From: Pantoea cypripedii
GTDB lineage: Bacteria > Pseudomonadota > Gammaproteobacteria > Enterobacterales > Enterobacteriaceae
Direction of reading: 5' to 3'
Assembly: GCF_002095535.1 (NCBI RefSeq)
Contig: NZ_MLJI01000002.1
Span: 1,077,752 to 1,141,751 of the forward strand
DNA: 64,000 nt
The position numbers and the translations under genes are program-made. A model generated the notes under the pieces. The model was not told the DNA's origin, made no database searches, and saw only the letters and a program-made list of their open reading frames with translations. The stretch's first letter is position 1. Every line of letters starts with the position of its first letter. Of this stretch, positions 27,632-35,747 are shown in pieces.

Positions 27632-28195
27632 TTATTTGTCTTGTTCAATCAATTGACCCAGCAGATTGATCACATGATTCACTTCTTCAGGGCTTAATGA
27701 ACCATCTTTTGCCCATTGAACATGGCCATTTTTATCCAGCACAATAATCGTTGAACTCTCTTCCGGAAGACCCCATGCTTTGCGTGCTAATCCGTCACTA
27801 TCGACGATAAATTGCGCCCACGGATAGTGTCTCTTATTTTTTTCTATTTTACCGCGTACGAAGAAACCCGACCCTGGAATGGCATCATCAGTATTCACAA
27901 TAGTTGTCGGCTGAAATCGATCTTCGGGAAATTCGGCATCTTTAACGGCCGTTATCAGCATGGAGTTTTTCTTCTTGGCTGAAGTACGACCCGCAATATA
28001 TTGAATGACGCGAACTTTTCCGGCAAGTTCGGTGCTATCCCAGCGCTTATAGCTGAAGTCTGAGTCGTCAAACAATAATTCGCCACGGTCAGTAATGTTG
28101 ACCCTGGGGACTGATTGACCATAGACAAAGTTATGGGCTGACACAAAGAAGGGACACCCAAGAAGTATAATGGCAATGAATCTTCGTAACATCAT
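27632..28195 (-). CDS. ytfJ: YtfJ-family periplasmic thioredoxin-fold protein
   Basis: A 187-residue exported protein that matches Escherichia coli YtfJ closely along its length, including the segments ITDRGEL, AGRTSAKKKNS, IVNTDDAIPGSGFFVRG, YPWAQFIVDS and LDKNGHVQWAKDGSLSPEEV. A signal peptide follows the start (MMLRRFIAIILLGCPFFVSA, cut before HNFV). The fold is thioredoxin/peroxiredoxin-like but has no CxxC, so redox exchange is unlikely. Its biochemical role is not known. The longer open frame from 28237 starts inside the upstream stop and would hide the signal peptide. Its place directly before the lptF/lptG paralogues suggests a periplasmic helper in lipid transport. Confidence 0.9.
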   Translation of the reverse strand: MMLRRFIAIILLGCPFFVSAHNFVYGQSVPRVNITDRGELLFDDSDFSYKRWDSTELAGKVRVIQYIAGRTSAKKKNSMLITAVKDAEFPEDRFQPTTIVNTDDAIPGSGFFVRGKIEKNKRHYPWAQFIVDSDGLARKAWGLPEESSTIIVLDKNGHVQWAKDGSLSPEEVNHVINLLGQLIEQDK

Positions 28196-28236
28196 TGAGT
28201 ATCCCGTCCTGACCTGAGCATCACTGGCCTGAAGCA

Positions 28237-29073
28237 TTACATTGGGTAACTGGTGAGCAGCACTTCCAGACGCTGACGAATATCAACATCTAACGCAGCT
28301 GGCTCATCATAGGATCTTTTCCCAGACAGTTTATCCGCCACCATCTCATCATGCTTATCTCCCATTAACCCATTGATTGCGGCAAGAAAGCGGGACATCT
28401 GAAAAGCTTCAGCGTTATCCGGGTCAATCGACCTGAGGGTGTCGTAAAACGAAACTTGCTGGCTGACAATTTTACGCACATCATGAAATTGTCTTCCTGT
28501 TAACTTCGTATTAGCGACCAGCTCACGCAACGCACGCATTTGTTCCTGGCGATAAGCAATGAAACCTTGCTCAGTCTCCAGCTGAATGTGACGCAGAGAA
28601 TAACGGATCAGTGACCACACTGGTTTGCTCAGGAAAATACGTAAGATAAAACCATAATATTTCAGGTTGGCTTTATTCCCATTACGGAATGCGTCCTGGA
28701 AATGCCCCAGCATAACCGTAGTGATATGGAAAAGGCGTCCTGATTCATGCGCTTTGCTGTACAGACGCTGGGCGAAACGTAAATGCTTATAACGCGCGCG
28801 AATGTATTTATAGCGCATGCGCACGGCAGTTGATAAGTCAGGGTTTGCCAGAAAAGCATCGACCAAACCTGCCAGCTCCTGACGTGTAAAGCCGTCCTCC
28901 CAGAACTGAAGACATAGCGCATAGTTATTGCGGATTTTGTCCGGAGAACATTGCAGATCAATCAGTTGTGGTAAACTAATATTACTATCGACAATGTCAT
29001 CCTCTTCAACCGCAGTGAAGAGTAGATCAATGGTTTCAGCGGAGAATTTTGTCATCGGGTTATTGTCAATCAT
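28237..29073 (-). CDS. Unknown mostly helical protein, weakly CHAD-like
   Basis: A 278-residue, charged, apparently all-helical cytoplasmic protein without signal peptide or membrane segments. I do not recognise a family. The middle and C-terminal part (RQFHDVRKIVSQQVSFYDTL, then SRFLAAINGLMGDKHDEMV) resembles the His/Arg pattern of CHAD domains, which bind polyphosphate, but the match is weak. It starts by ATGA overlap with the flippase stop and is followed 41 bases later by the YtfJ gene, so it belongs to the same export operon. It is a conserved-looking unknown in a lipid locus. Confidence 0.75.
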   Translation of the reverse strand: MIDNNPMTKFSAETIDLLFTAVEEDDIVDSNISLPQLIDLQCSPDKIRNNYALCLQFWEDGFTRQELAGLVDAFLANPDLSTAVRMRYKYIRARYKHLRFAQRLYSKAHESGRLFHITTVMLGHFQDAFRNGNKANLKYYGFILRIFLSKPVWSLIRYSLRHIQLETEQGFIAYRQEQMRALRELVANTKLTGRQFHDVRKIVSQQVSFYDTLRSIDPDNAEAFQMSRFLAAINGLMGDKHDEMVADKLSGKRSYDEPAALDVDIRQRLEVLLTSYPM

Positions 29074-30407
29074 GTATTACTCTCTCTGGGGACATTAAAC
29101 CCCAGCGAATAGCGTTTACGGTAAGCGCTTAATGTTGGGATAAGGGACGAAAGAACATCTAAGCATTGCCCACCAAAGTAGGCAAAAGCGGCTCCCTGAA
29201 CGCCAAAAATATGAGAAAGCACAACTAAAAGAACTATATACGAGGCCGAGGCAAGCGTCTGTGCGATAAGGAAGGCACGCTGCTTTCCTGCCATAAACAA
29301 CAGCGATTCCTGAGGGAATCCCAGCATGGAAACGATAATGGCACCCAGCATAATCTGGATTAAATCGTACGCTTCCAGATATTTGTAGCCAAACACAAAT
29401 GAGATTAATGGCTTACCAACAGCCACAACTAACAGTGCCACGGCAATGCCAATTGCACCGGCTAACAAAGCAGAACGCAGCCCAAGTAACCAGGGTTTGT
29501 TGGTGCGCGGGTCTAAGCGCATGATTTCCGGATAGAAACTCTTTTCCATCAATTTTGCTGGAGTGCCGGTAGCATCAAAGAACGTCATCGCAATTTTGAA
29601 TAATCCGGCTGCGGCTGGCCCTAAAACCACCCCTACCAACACCGTACTACAGGAGTTTCGTGCAGCCCAAATGGTGTGGGCGAAATTGGTCGTCCAGACG
29701 AAATTCCACGCACCTTCGATACGACGTGCTGCCGAAAAGAGTTCTGGCTTCAGGGCGTTGTGAATATTTCTGCGTTTTAACTCACGGCCAGCGAACCACC
29801 AGAACAAAGAGCCACCGATTAAGTTTGCGGCATACCAGCTAATAACGAATCCGGGAAATCCCAAATTGAAATAATAAGAAACGACACTGCCGAGAGCCTG
29901 GAGGAATGGCTTGATAGCCTGCTGAACCGCAATAAGATCAAAGCGATTAAAAGCACGTAAAATACCGGTTGGCGTGGATGAAGTCATCGACGGAATTAAT
30001 GTGCAATAAAGAATGGCCAGCCAGAAACTTTTTTCGTCTAATCCCAACGCATGTGACAGGAAAGGTAAAAGCGCCATCCCGCCGATAATGGCGATAACAC
30101 TACTGGCGATATCCAGGCCGAAGGAAAACTTAATGACATCCTTAAAACGCTGGGTGTTGTTGTGTTCAAGTGCAGGCGTACCAAATTGCACCACAAATTG
30201 CCAGGTCTGGAACTTGATAAAGTCACTGACAGCTTTGGTGTAGGCCTGAATGACGACCAGCACACCAAACATCTCCGGGGACATGCCTTTACCGGCGCAG
30301 GAAAGGGCAAGCAAACCGAGCAATGCACTCGCTACACTGCCGGAACCAAGATACGCAGCGTTACGGAGGATGGTACGAAACGCGCCATCGGTAAACCAAT
30401 GTTTCAT
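29070..30407 (-). CDS. MOP/Wzx-type lipid or oligosaccharide flippase
   Basis: A 445-residue integral membrane protein with about twelve helices, typical of polysaccharide-transport/Wzx flippases (opening ILRNAAYLGSGSVASALLGL; later ATGTPAKLMEKSFYPEIMR and FGVQGAAFAYFGGQCLDVLS). Such proteins turn lipid-linked molecules from the inner to the outer leaflet of the inner membrane. The chosen start MKHWFTDGAF at 30407 has only a modest GGA site; an upstream frame to 30488 adds a hydrophilic piece. It is the first gene of the operon that continues to lptG. No glycosyltransferase is nearby, so a lipid such as a phosphorylated ceramide is a more likely cargo here than O-antigen. That is inference. 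Confidence 0.87.
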   Translation of the reverse strand: MKHWFTDGAFRTILRNAAYLGSGSVASALLGLLALSCAGKGMSPEMFGVLVVIQAYTKAVSDFIKFQTWQFVVQFGTPALEHNNTQRFKDVIKFSFGLDIASSVIAIIGGMALLPFLSHALGLDEKSFWLAILYCTLIPSMTSSTPTGILRAFNRFDLIAVQQAIKPFLQALGSVVSYYFNLGFPGFVISWYAANLIGGSLFWWFAGRELKRRNIHNALKPELFSAARRIEGAWNFVWTTNFAHTIWAARNSCSTVLVGVVLGPAAAGLFKIAMTFFDATGTPAKLMEKSFYPEIMRLDPRTNKPWLLGLRSALLAGAIGIAVALLVVAVGKPLISFVFGYKYLEAYDLIQIMLGAIIVSMLGFPQESLLFMAGKQRAFLIAQTLASASYIVLLVVLSHIFGVQGAAFAYFGGQCLDVLSSLIPTLSAYRKRYSLGFNVPRESNT

Positions 30408-30633
30408 GGTAAAAATCCAGTCGAACTCACCACATCTGTTAGCATTTGCCAGGCGGGTACCGACCCGCTTTGCATGTATATCAGACATCAGTCTGAACAG
30501 GGTGGAGCGTGAATATATTCTATTTAGATAACAATGAAACCAGCATCGCCATGTTGCTGCGGGCGAACCCTAAATCATTAACTAAACAACCTCATCATGT
30601 TCGCCAGTATTGATTTGTGCGAACAATAAAATC

Positions 30634-30664
30634 AAGGTGTACATAACCTGCCAAAGTACACCTT
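30634..30664 (-). terminator. Hairpin terminator after the first kinase-like gene
   Basis: AAGGTGTAC (30634-30642) pairs perfectly with GTACACCTT (30656-30664). On the reverse strand it is followed by GATTTTATTG; on the forward strand by TTTACC. It separates the kinase-like genes from the flippase operon. Confidence 0.65.
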
Positions 30665-30716
30665 TTTACCTTGCTGCTTTTGCTAATGCATGCTCTTTCA
30701 CCATTAGCATTCAATT

Positions 30717-31502
30717 TTAAGTTTCTGGTGCATTCACGTTATAAACATTTACATCTTTGCGATCAGATGCGACTGCGGCAGCAGAAATAGCTTTCATCGC
30801 TTTTTCAAGGACTTCTTTATAAGGCGAACGTGAATCGATCTCCAGAATACGAGAACCGTTATAACGTAATTTCACCATGGAAGCGATTTTATCCTGCAAC
30901 TCTTCATAGCTATGATCAGGCTTGCGGGAATAAGCAGTTTCGACATCAATATCAAGGCGAATAATAAGCTCCGGGCGATATTTCGCCATCTCCTGATATA
31001 AACGTTGCTCACTTTCTGCCAGGCGTTTTATCAACTTATTCTTTGCTCGTTCAACACCAATACCCGGACCATCATAATAAAACCCTGATATTTCCGCCTG
31101 GGGATAACGATCGCTTATCACCAGTACACCGCTTTCAGCCAGTCGGCGAACTTTGCGCAGGTTAGAAGCTCGCCATAGCGAAAAACCGTACATAATCAAC
31201 GCGGCCCAGAGAGCAGGAGACTTATTACTCATGCGCTGAGTTTTATCAGATTTTGCCGCCAGACGTCGTTCAAGCCATACGCCTAAAATAGGCAGACGCT
31301 TAATTTGGTCGCCTTGCTCGCCCGAGATTAATCCTAAATAGCGTCGCTCAGTGACCCATTGCTTTTTTAGGTTTTTGACTAAATCAGCAGTAAGGGTGGA
31401 TTTTCCCGTCCCATCGCTGCCTACGACGGCAATCAGTCCGGCAATATAAGGGGCAGGTTTTTGACTCGCTATGTCTGATTTATCTGTTTGCATATTATTC
31501 AA
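30717..31502 (-). CDS. Thymidylate-kinase-fold P-loop protein A
   Basis: A 261-residue P-loop kinase-like protein. Walker A is GSDGTGKST (28-36). A DRYPQAEISG segment occupies the place of the DR(Y/H) motif of thymidylate kinases, and PELIIRLDIDVETAYSRKPDH matches the late strand and arginine-rich segment of that family. The thymidine-contacting residues after DRY are replaced, so dTMP is unlikely to be the substrate. Two homologues follow at 31525 and 32582. The likely role is phosphorylation of a lipid- or head-group-related metabolite of the neighbouring sphingolipid genes. The ribosome site is weak; an alternative ATG lies at 31493. Confidence 0.82.
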   Translation of the reverse strand: MNNMQTDKSDIASQKPAPYIAGLIAVVGSDGTGKSTLTADLVKNLKKQWVTERRYLGLISGEQGDQIKRLPILGVWLERRLAAKSDKTQRMSNKSPALWAALIMYGFSLWRASNLRKVRRLAESGVLVISDRYPQAEISGFYYDGPGIGVERAKNKLIKRLAESEQRLYQEMAKYRPELIIRLDIDVETAYSRKPDHSYEELQDKIASMVKLRYNGSRILEIDSRSPYKEVLEKAMKAISAAAVASDRKDVNVYNVNAPET

Positions 31503-31524
31503 AATTTAAATGATATCCGGGGAG

Positions 31525-32250
31525 CTAAACATTTTTCGATTTGAGTAAATCCTGCACCGCACGTATTGATTCATCAAGAATCTTACTTGCCGGTTCTCTG
31601 CCATCCAAATCGAGTATGTTTGCACCGTTAAAATTCAGATGTGGGATAACAGCAATCTTTTCGCGCAACGCGTTAATATCGTGGTCGGGCTTGCGGGAAT
31701 AGGCTGTTTTCTCATCAATATCCAGCCTTATCAATAACATGGGCTTATACGATGCCATCCACTGATAAAGTTTTTCCTCTTGCTTTCTTAGCGCACGCAC
31801 CCAGCGGTTGCCGCCAACCGTTTTTGCCAGCTGGGGACCATCGAAACGAAATCCGGCAACTTCTGCCTGAGGATAACGATCGGTAATCAGCAATTGACCC
31901 TGGCGGGATTTTTTCAGCATCCGTTTGAATTTAAAAACACGCCAGTAAGAAAGCAAAAAAATGACCAGCGTGGTGGCATTGCCGGGAGGTGTTGAAGGCT
32001 TCTCGTGTACACGGTCTGATTTTTTTAATAAATAACGACCAAAAGGCCCACCGATAATAGGCAGACTACTGATCCATTCGCCGATCCGCCCTGACGACTG
32101 GCCAAGATAAAGTAATTCCGCGGGTTCCTGCGATGCCAGCTGTTCAACCAGACTGGCAGCCAGCGTCGATTTTCCAGAACCATCGCATCCGGTGATCGCG
32201 ATAACGCGCACAGGGTTGAGATTTGGAAGAGGGCTTATCTGATGGCTCAC
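31525..32250 (-). CDS. Thymidylate-kinase-fold P-loop protein B
   Basis: The second paralogue, 241 residues from a GTG start at 32250 that has TTGGA nine bases upstream; an ATG at 32289 gives 254 residues but lacks a ribosome site. It has Walker A GCDGSGKST, the DRYPQAEVAG segment and the RLDIDEKTAYSRKPDH signature shared with protein A. A hydrophobic stretch before the DRY motif (ATTLVIFLLSYWRVFKFKRML) could touch the membrane and has counterparts in the other two copies. It precedes protein A in the same operon with a 22-base gap. A substrate other than dTMP is expected for the reasons given for protein A. Confidence 0.82.
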   Translation of the reverse strand: MSHQISPLPNLNPVRVIAITGCDGSGKSTLAASLVEQLASQEPAELLYLGQSSGRIGEWISSLPIIGGPFGRYLLKKSDRVHEKPSTPPGNATTLVIFLLSYWRVFKFKRMLKKSRQGQLLITDRYPQAEVAGFRFDGPQLAKTVGGNRWVRALRKQEEKLYQWMASYKPMLLIRLDIDEKTAYSRKPDHDINALREKIAVIPHLNFNGANILDLDGREPASKILDESIRAVQDLLKSKNV

Positions 32251-32581
32251 AATAATAAATCCAATTATAAAGAAACTATTGTATTCCATTTCTGATTAGG
32301 TTCAAAATGATTATCCATTCTGCATGCTAATAATTTTTCATCAGCCCTTATGCTGGGTTCGGGGATCGTATTCAAGTCTTCTTATTTTGTGCTGATCAAG
32401 CCTATTTTTTTGTCTCAACATGCTGCTAAAAATATCACGGATTTTCAGTCTTTGACAAAGCGACTGATGCTTAGTCTTTAGTGCTTTTTATAATGAATTA
32501 TCTCAGCATTTGCTTTTACAGACAGGCGACTTTTTACTCCGGAAATGGTATATTTTTTAGGTCTTACAAGAGAGTTTAAAC
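32251..32581. promoter_or_regulatory. Divergent promoter region between kinase-like genes B and C
   Basis: About 330 bases of AT-rich DNA separate the two divergently read kinase-like genes. It must hold both promoters. I see no palindromic operator strong enough to name. Confidence 0.45.
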
Positions 32582-33313
32582 ATGAATTCAGAGCATTCTT
32601 CACCGCTTATTGCGGTTATTGGTAGTGATGGTTCTGGGAAGTCTACTGTCTGTGATCATCTTCTCGCTTATCTGCAAAATTATGGGCCTGCTGTCAGGGT
32701 TCATCTCGGTAAGCAAGCCGGTAATGTCGGGCGGGCTGCCGCTCAGCTTCCGGTGATTGGCAACATGATCGGCAGGAAAATCGAACAGAATACAAAAAAA
32801 GTACGGTCCAAAAAAGGTCGTATGAAGATGCTGCCTTCTTTCGTCATATCCTTTTTCGTTATCAGGCGATTATTACGTTTTCGTCGCATGCTGGCTTTTC
32901 GCAAACAGGGATTAATTGTTCTCACCGATCGCTTCCCGCAGGCGCAAATTCCTGGTGCGTACGATGGCCCGGCATTTCCTGAAAATAAAGAAAGTAATGG
33001 CTTTATTAAATGGCTGGCGAGACGAGAAAAACAGGCATTTCAGTGGATGGCTGACCATAAACCTGATCTGGTCATTAAGTTAAATGTCGATCTTGACGTT
33101 GCCTGTGCACGAAAACCCGATCATAGCCCGGAAGCTCTGGCCCGGAAAACGCTCACCACATCGTTGCTTAATTTCGAAGGGGCGAAGATTGTGGATATTG
33201 ATGCTAACCGCCCACTTGATGAAGTCTTACCCGCAGTTGAGAAAGCGGTGGCGGCATTTATGAAAGATCACGGTTATGTTTATATGGATAGTGCGAGTTC
33301 TGTCACAACTTAA
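32582..33313 (+). CDS. Thymidylate-kinase-fold P-loop protein C
   Basis: The third paralogue, 243 residues, read in the opposite direction. Walker [10 protein letters not shown] lies at residues 14-22, close to the N-terminus. The [15 protein letters not shown] segment and [16 protein letters not shown] are clearly homologous to those of proteins A and B. A basic, hydrophobic stretch ([22 protein letters not shown]) in the middle may associate with membrane. An AAGAGAG ribosome site precedes the ATG. The three copies are well diverged, so they probably have separate roles. Keeping three such kinases next to ceramide genes points to phosphorylation steps in lipid head-group formation. Confidence 0.83.
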   Translation: MNSEHSSPLIAVIGSDGSGKSTVCDHLLAYLQNYGPAVRVHLGKQAGNVGRAAAQLPVIGNMIGRKIEQNTKKVRSKKGRMKMLPSFVISFFVIRRLLRFRRMLAFRKQGLIVLTDRFPQAQIPGAYDGPAFPENKESNGFIKWLARREKQAFQWMADHKPDLVIKLNVDLDVACARKPDHSPEALARKTLTTSLLNFEGAKIVDIDANRPLDEVLPAVEKAVAAFMKDHGYVYMDSASSVTT

Positions 33314-33341
33314 TAATAACCAGCAATCATCCTCGTATATG

Positions 33342-33370
33342 AAATAGCGCCGTTTACCGGCGCTATTTTT
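33342..33370. terminator. Bidirectional terminator between kinase-like gene C and the serine palmitoyltransferase gene
   Basis: A perfect 11-base stem (AAATAGCGCCG / CGGCGCTATTT) with a TTTAC loop and a T-run on the forward strand sits between the two convergent genes, 29 bases after the kinase stop and 23 bases after the palmitoyltransferase stop. Confidence 0.88.
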
Positions 33371-33392
33371 TATCACTAACTGTCAGACTGGC

Positions 33393-34565
33393 TTATTTTT
33401 TTAACGCAGCGAAAGCCTGAACAATGGTATCAATATCTTTATCGCTGTGTGCAGCATTGACACTACAACGTAACAAGGTGATACCCGCGGGTGCCGCAGG
33501 GGGTAATACCAGATTGACATAAACCCCATGCGCAATCAGTTCACGCCAGAAACGCAGGCCATCTTCTTTTGATCCAATCATTACCGGAACCACCGGGCTA
33601 ATGCGTGGACCCAATTCATACCCCAGTTCGGCCAGGCCATGATAGAGGCGATGCGCATTACTCCACAGTTTTTCACGTAATTCAGGATGTTGCGCGATGT
33701 TCTTTAAAGATGAACGGACCGAAGCAATGATCGATGGTGAGGGTGAAGCAGTGAAAATATAAGGGCGGCTGCTGTAGCGCAGAACTTCCATCTCCTTATT
33801 ACCGACGGCGAAACCACCGATTGAAGCCAGGCTTTTACTGAACGTTCCGAGGATAATATCAACATCCTGTTCAACCCCCAGCTCTTCTGCCAGACCACGA
33901 CCATTGGCACCCATCACCCCAAATGAATGGGCCTCATCCACTAACAGGTAGCCACCCAGGCGTCGTTTGATATCGACAATTTCCACCAGCGGAGCCACGT
34001 CGCCCAGCATACTGTAGATGCCTTCGACAATAATCAGTGCTTCTTTGGCGCGTTCACCCAGACGAACCATACGACGCTCAAGATCTTTTGCATCGTTATG
34101 TCGGAAACGAATAATTTCTGCACCGCCCAGCGCACAGGCATCATAGATACTTGCGTGGCTGTCCGCGTCAATCAATACCACGGAACCGGGGGTTGCGAGG
34201 GTGCTGATGACGCCGAGGTTTGCGGTGTAACCGGTCGAAAACACGATAGCAGTAGGGCGGTCAAAATACTCAGCGAGTTCCTGCTCCAGCTTCAGATGTG
34301 AGCCGTAGCTGCCATTCGCCATACGAGAACCCGTGGTCCCGGTACCCTGAGCGGCTAATGCTGCCTGACCTGCGGCAATCGCGTCGGCATTAAAAGTCAG
34401 GCCAAGATAGTTGTTGGTACCGGCCAGCACGATTTTCTGGTTGCCAATACGTCCTTCGGTCGCTGAGTAGATTTCATCAATGCAGGTGCCAAAGGGGTTC
34501 AGGCCAGATGTCTGAAATTGTTCGCGCTCGCCAGCCAGGCGGGCAAATTTATCATACAGACCCAT
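33393..34565 (-). CDS. spt: Serine palmitoyltransferase-like alpha-oxoamine synthase
   Basis: A 390-residue PLP enzyme of the alpha-oxoamine synthase family (serine palmitoyltransferase, KBL, AONS, ALAS), which condenses an amino acid with an acyl thioester. Features: GTGTTGSRMANGSYGSHLKL, Asp210-Glu-Ala-His213 in LVDEAHSFGVMG, and the Schiff-base Lys244 in GTFSKSLASIGGF; the last motif is the serine palmitoyltransferase form. The start at 34565 has GGAG eight bases upstream and overlaps the acyl carrier protein gene by 14 bases; the longer frame to 34661 only covers that gene. Being coupled to an ACP, it likely uses acyl-ACP plus serine to make 3-oxo-sphinganine. KBL or AONS is unlikely because no tdh or bio genes are nearby. 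Confidence 0.88.
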   Translation of the reverse strand: MGLYDKFARLAGEREQFQTSGLNPFGTCIDEIYSATEGRIGNQKIVLAGTNNYLGLTFNADAIAAGQAALAAQGTGTTGSRMANGSYGSHLKLEQELAEYFDRPTAIVFSTGYTANLGVISTLATPGSVVLIDADSHASIYDACALGGAEIIRFRHNDAKDLERRMVRLGERAKEALIIVEGIYSMLGDVAPLVEIVDIKRRLGGYLLVDEAHSFGVMGANGRGLAEELGVEQDVDIILGTFSKSLASIGGFAVGNKEMEVLRYSSRPYIFTASPSPSIIASVRSSLKNIAQHPELREKLWSNAHRLYHGLAELGYELGPRISPVVPVMIGSKEDGLRFWRELIAHGVYVNLVLPPAAPAGITLLRCSVNAAHSDKDIDTIVQAFAALKK

Positions 34566-34812
34566 TAGCTTTCTCCAGATGTGGCAGCAGAGCGACCAGC
34601 AGTTGTTCGGGTGTTCTGACATCCAGCAGGATATTGATCGGGATGGAAATATCGTATTCATCCTCCAGCATCATCAGCAGGTCGAGAACACGAATCGACT
34701 CCAGTCCAAGATCATTGACCAGGTCACTATCCGGTTTAACTTCAATTCCACCTTCGACCATGCTTTGCAGGCATTCGAGGATGTAACTCATTACGGCGTC
34801 ACGATTTTGCAT
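34552..34812 (-). CDS. Acyl carrier protein
   Basis: An 86-residue acidic four-helix acyl carrier protein. The phosphopantetheine serine is Ser39 in DLGLESIRVLDLL, a variant of the DSL motif in which the residue before Ser is Glu. It is not the housekeeping AcpP, which has a different sequence and lies among fab genes. It lies between the reductase and the palmitoyltransferase and overlaps the latter. In the Caulobacter crescentus ceramide pathway a dedicated ACP of this sort carries the acyl chain for serine palmitoyltransferase; the same role is inferred here. Confidence 0.88.
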   Translation of the reverse strand: MQNRDAVMSYILECLQSMVEGGIEVKPDSDLVNDLGLESIRVLDLLMMLEDEYDISIPINILLDVRTPEQLLVALLPHLEKANGSV

Positions 34813-34832
34813 AGGAACTCAACTCAAGCTGT

Positions 34833-35747
34833 TTAAAACTGGCCTTCACGCAACGCGCGTTCCAGGCTTATTTTAGGAAACCAATTAATTTGTTCAGATA
34901 AGAATTTATTGTTTGCAGACCAGTCAGGATGCGTCAGCTCACGTATCTTGCTGTGGGTGAGCATCGGTTCTTTTTTGGCTATGCGGTTCAGCAAAATAGA
35001 CAGGTCTGCCAGGGTATTCAGCAACGGCAGGGGGATCCCGATTAATCGAACCGGCCCTTTACGCACTGATGCCCCGATTTGTTGCAGGCGCGTCCAGTTA
35101 TAGCCCTCAGCAACATCATCACAGAGTTCATAGGTATGGCTTTGCGGCGTTGGAGTCAGTAACCATTGGCTGACAGCTTCAGCTAAATCTGCAACATGAA
35201 TAAACGAAAGCTTTGCCTCTGGGGCACCCAGCCGGGGAAGCACGCCACGTAACATCCAGCTAAATAACGGCTTCAGCTCTTTATCACCCGGGCCGTATAC
35301 GGCAGTCGGACGAAATATGCCAAGAGAAATCTCTGAACTCATGCTGGTCAGTTGCTGTTCGGCAACATACTTAGAATTTGCGTACCAGGAGAGTTCAGGG
35401 TGGCGGGCGGCCAGTGAGGACATAAAAAGGAAACGCTTACAGCTGCCACTTTTCAGCGCAGCCTGCATCAGGTTCAGGCTGCCGGTGACGTTACAACGAA
35501 TAAATGTTTCTTCCGCATGTCCACGTACCTGGCCTGCACAGTGGACGATATACTCTGCCCCGCTGACCAGTTCATCTAAAGCACACTGGTCTTCAAGAGA
35601 CCCGGTAACCCAGGTCAATTTATCTTCCGGGGCTTTCAAGGCCGAACGTGTCAACGCCCGCACATGAAAACCGTGAGACAGTAAATTGCGCACGATGTGT
35701 GTACCAATAAATCCCGTCGCGCCCGTTACTGCCACAGTGCCTGTCAT
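34833..35747 (-). CDS. cerR: NAD(P)-dependent reductase/epimerase, ceramide reductase-like
   Basis: A 304-residue extended short-chain dehydrogenase. The nucleotide-binding motif TGATGFIG is at the N-terminus and the catalytic Tyr122-x-x-x-Lys126 in WYANSKYVAEQ, with an upstream Ser in FLFMSSLAARHP. Sugar epimerases share this fold, but the neighbours are lipid genes. In Caulobacter an NAD-dependent epimerase-like protein (CerR) reduces 3-oxo-ceramide, and I assign that role by context. It overlaps the fatty acyl-AMP ligase gene by 4 bases and is followed 20 bases later by the ACP gene. Confidence 0.83.
   Translation of the reverse strand: MTGTVAVTGATGFIGTHIVRNLLSHGFHVRALTRSALKAPEDKLTWVTGSLEDQCALDELVSGAEYIVHCAGQVRGHAEETFIRCNVTGSLNLMQAALKSGSCKRFLFMSSLAARHPELSWYANSKYVAEQQLTSMSSEISLGIFRPTAVYGPGDKELKPLFSWMLRGVLPRLGAPEAKLSFIHVADLAEAVSQWLLTPTPQSHTYELCDDVAEGYNWTRLQQIGASVRKGPVRLIGIPLPLLNTLADLSILLNRIAKKEPMLTHSKIRELTHPDWSANNKFLSEQINWFPKISLERALREGQF

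Noticed and set aside
34566..34661. Longer N-terminus for the serine palmitoyltransferase
   Set aside because: The added 32 residues lie over the ACP gene and lack family similarity; GGAG before 34565 supports the shorter form.
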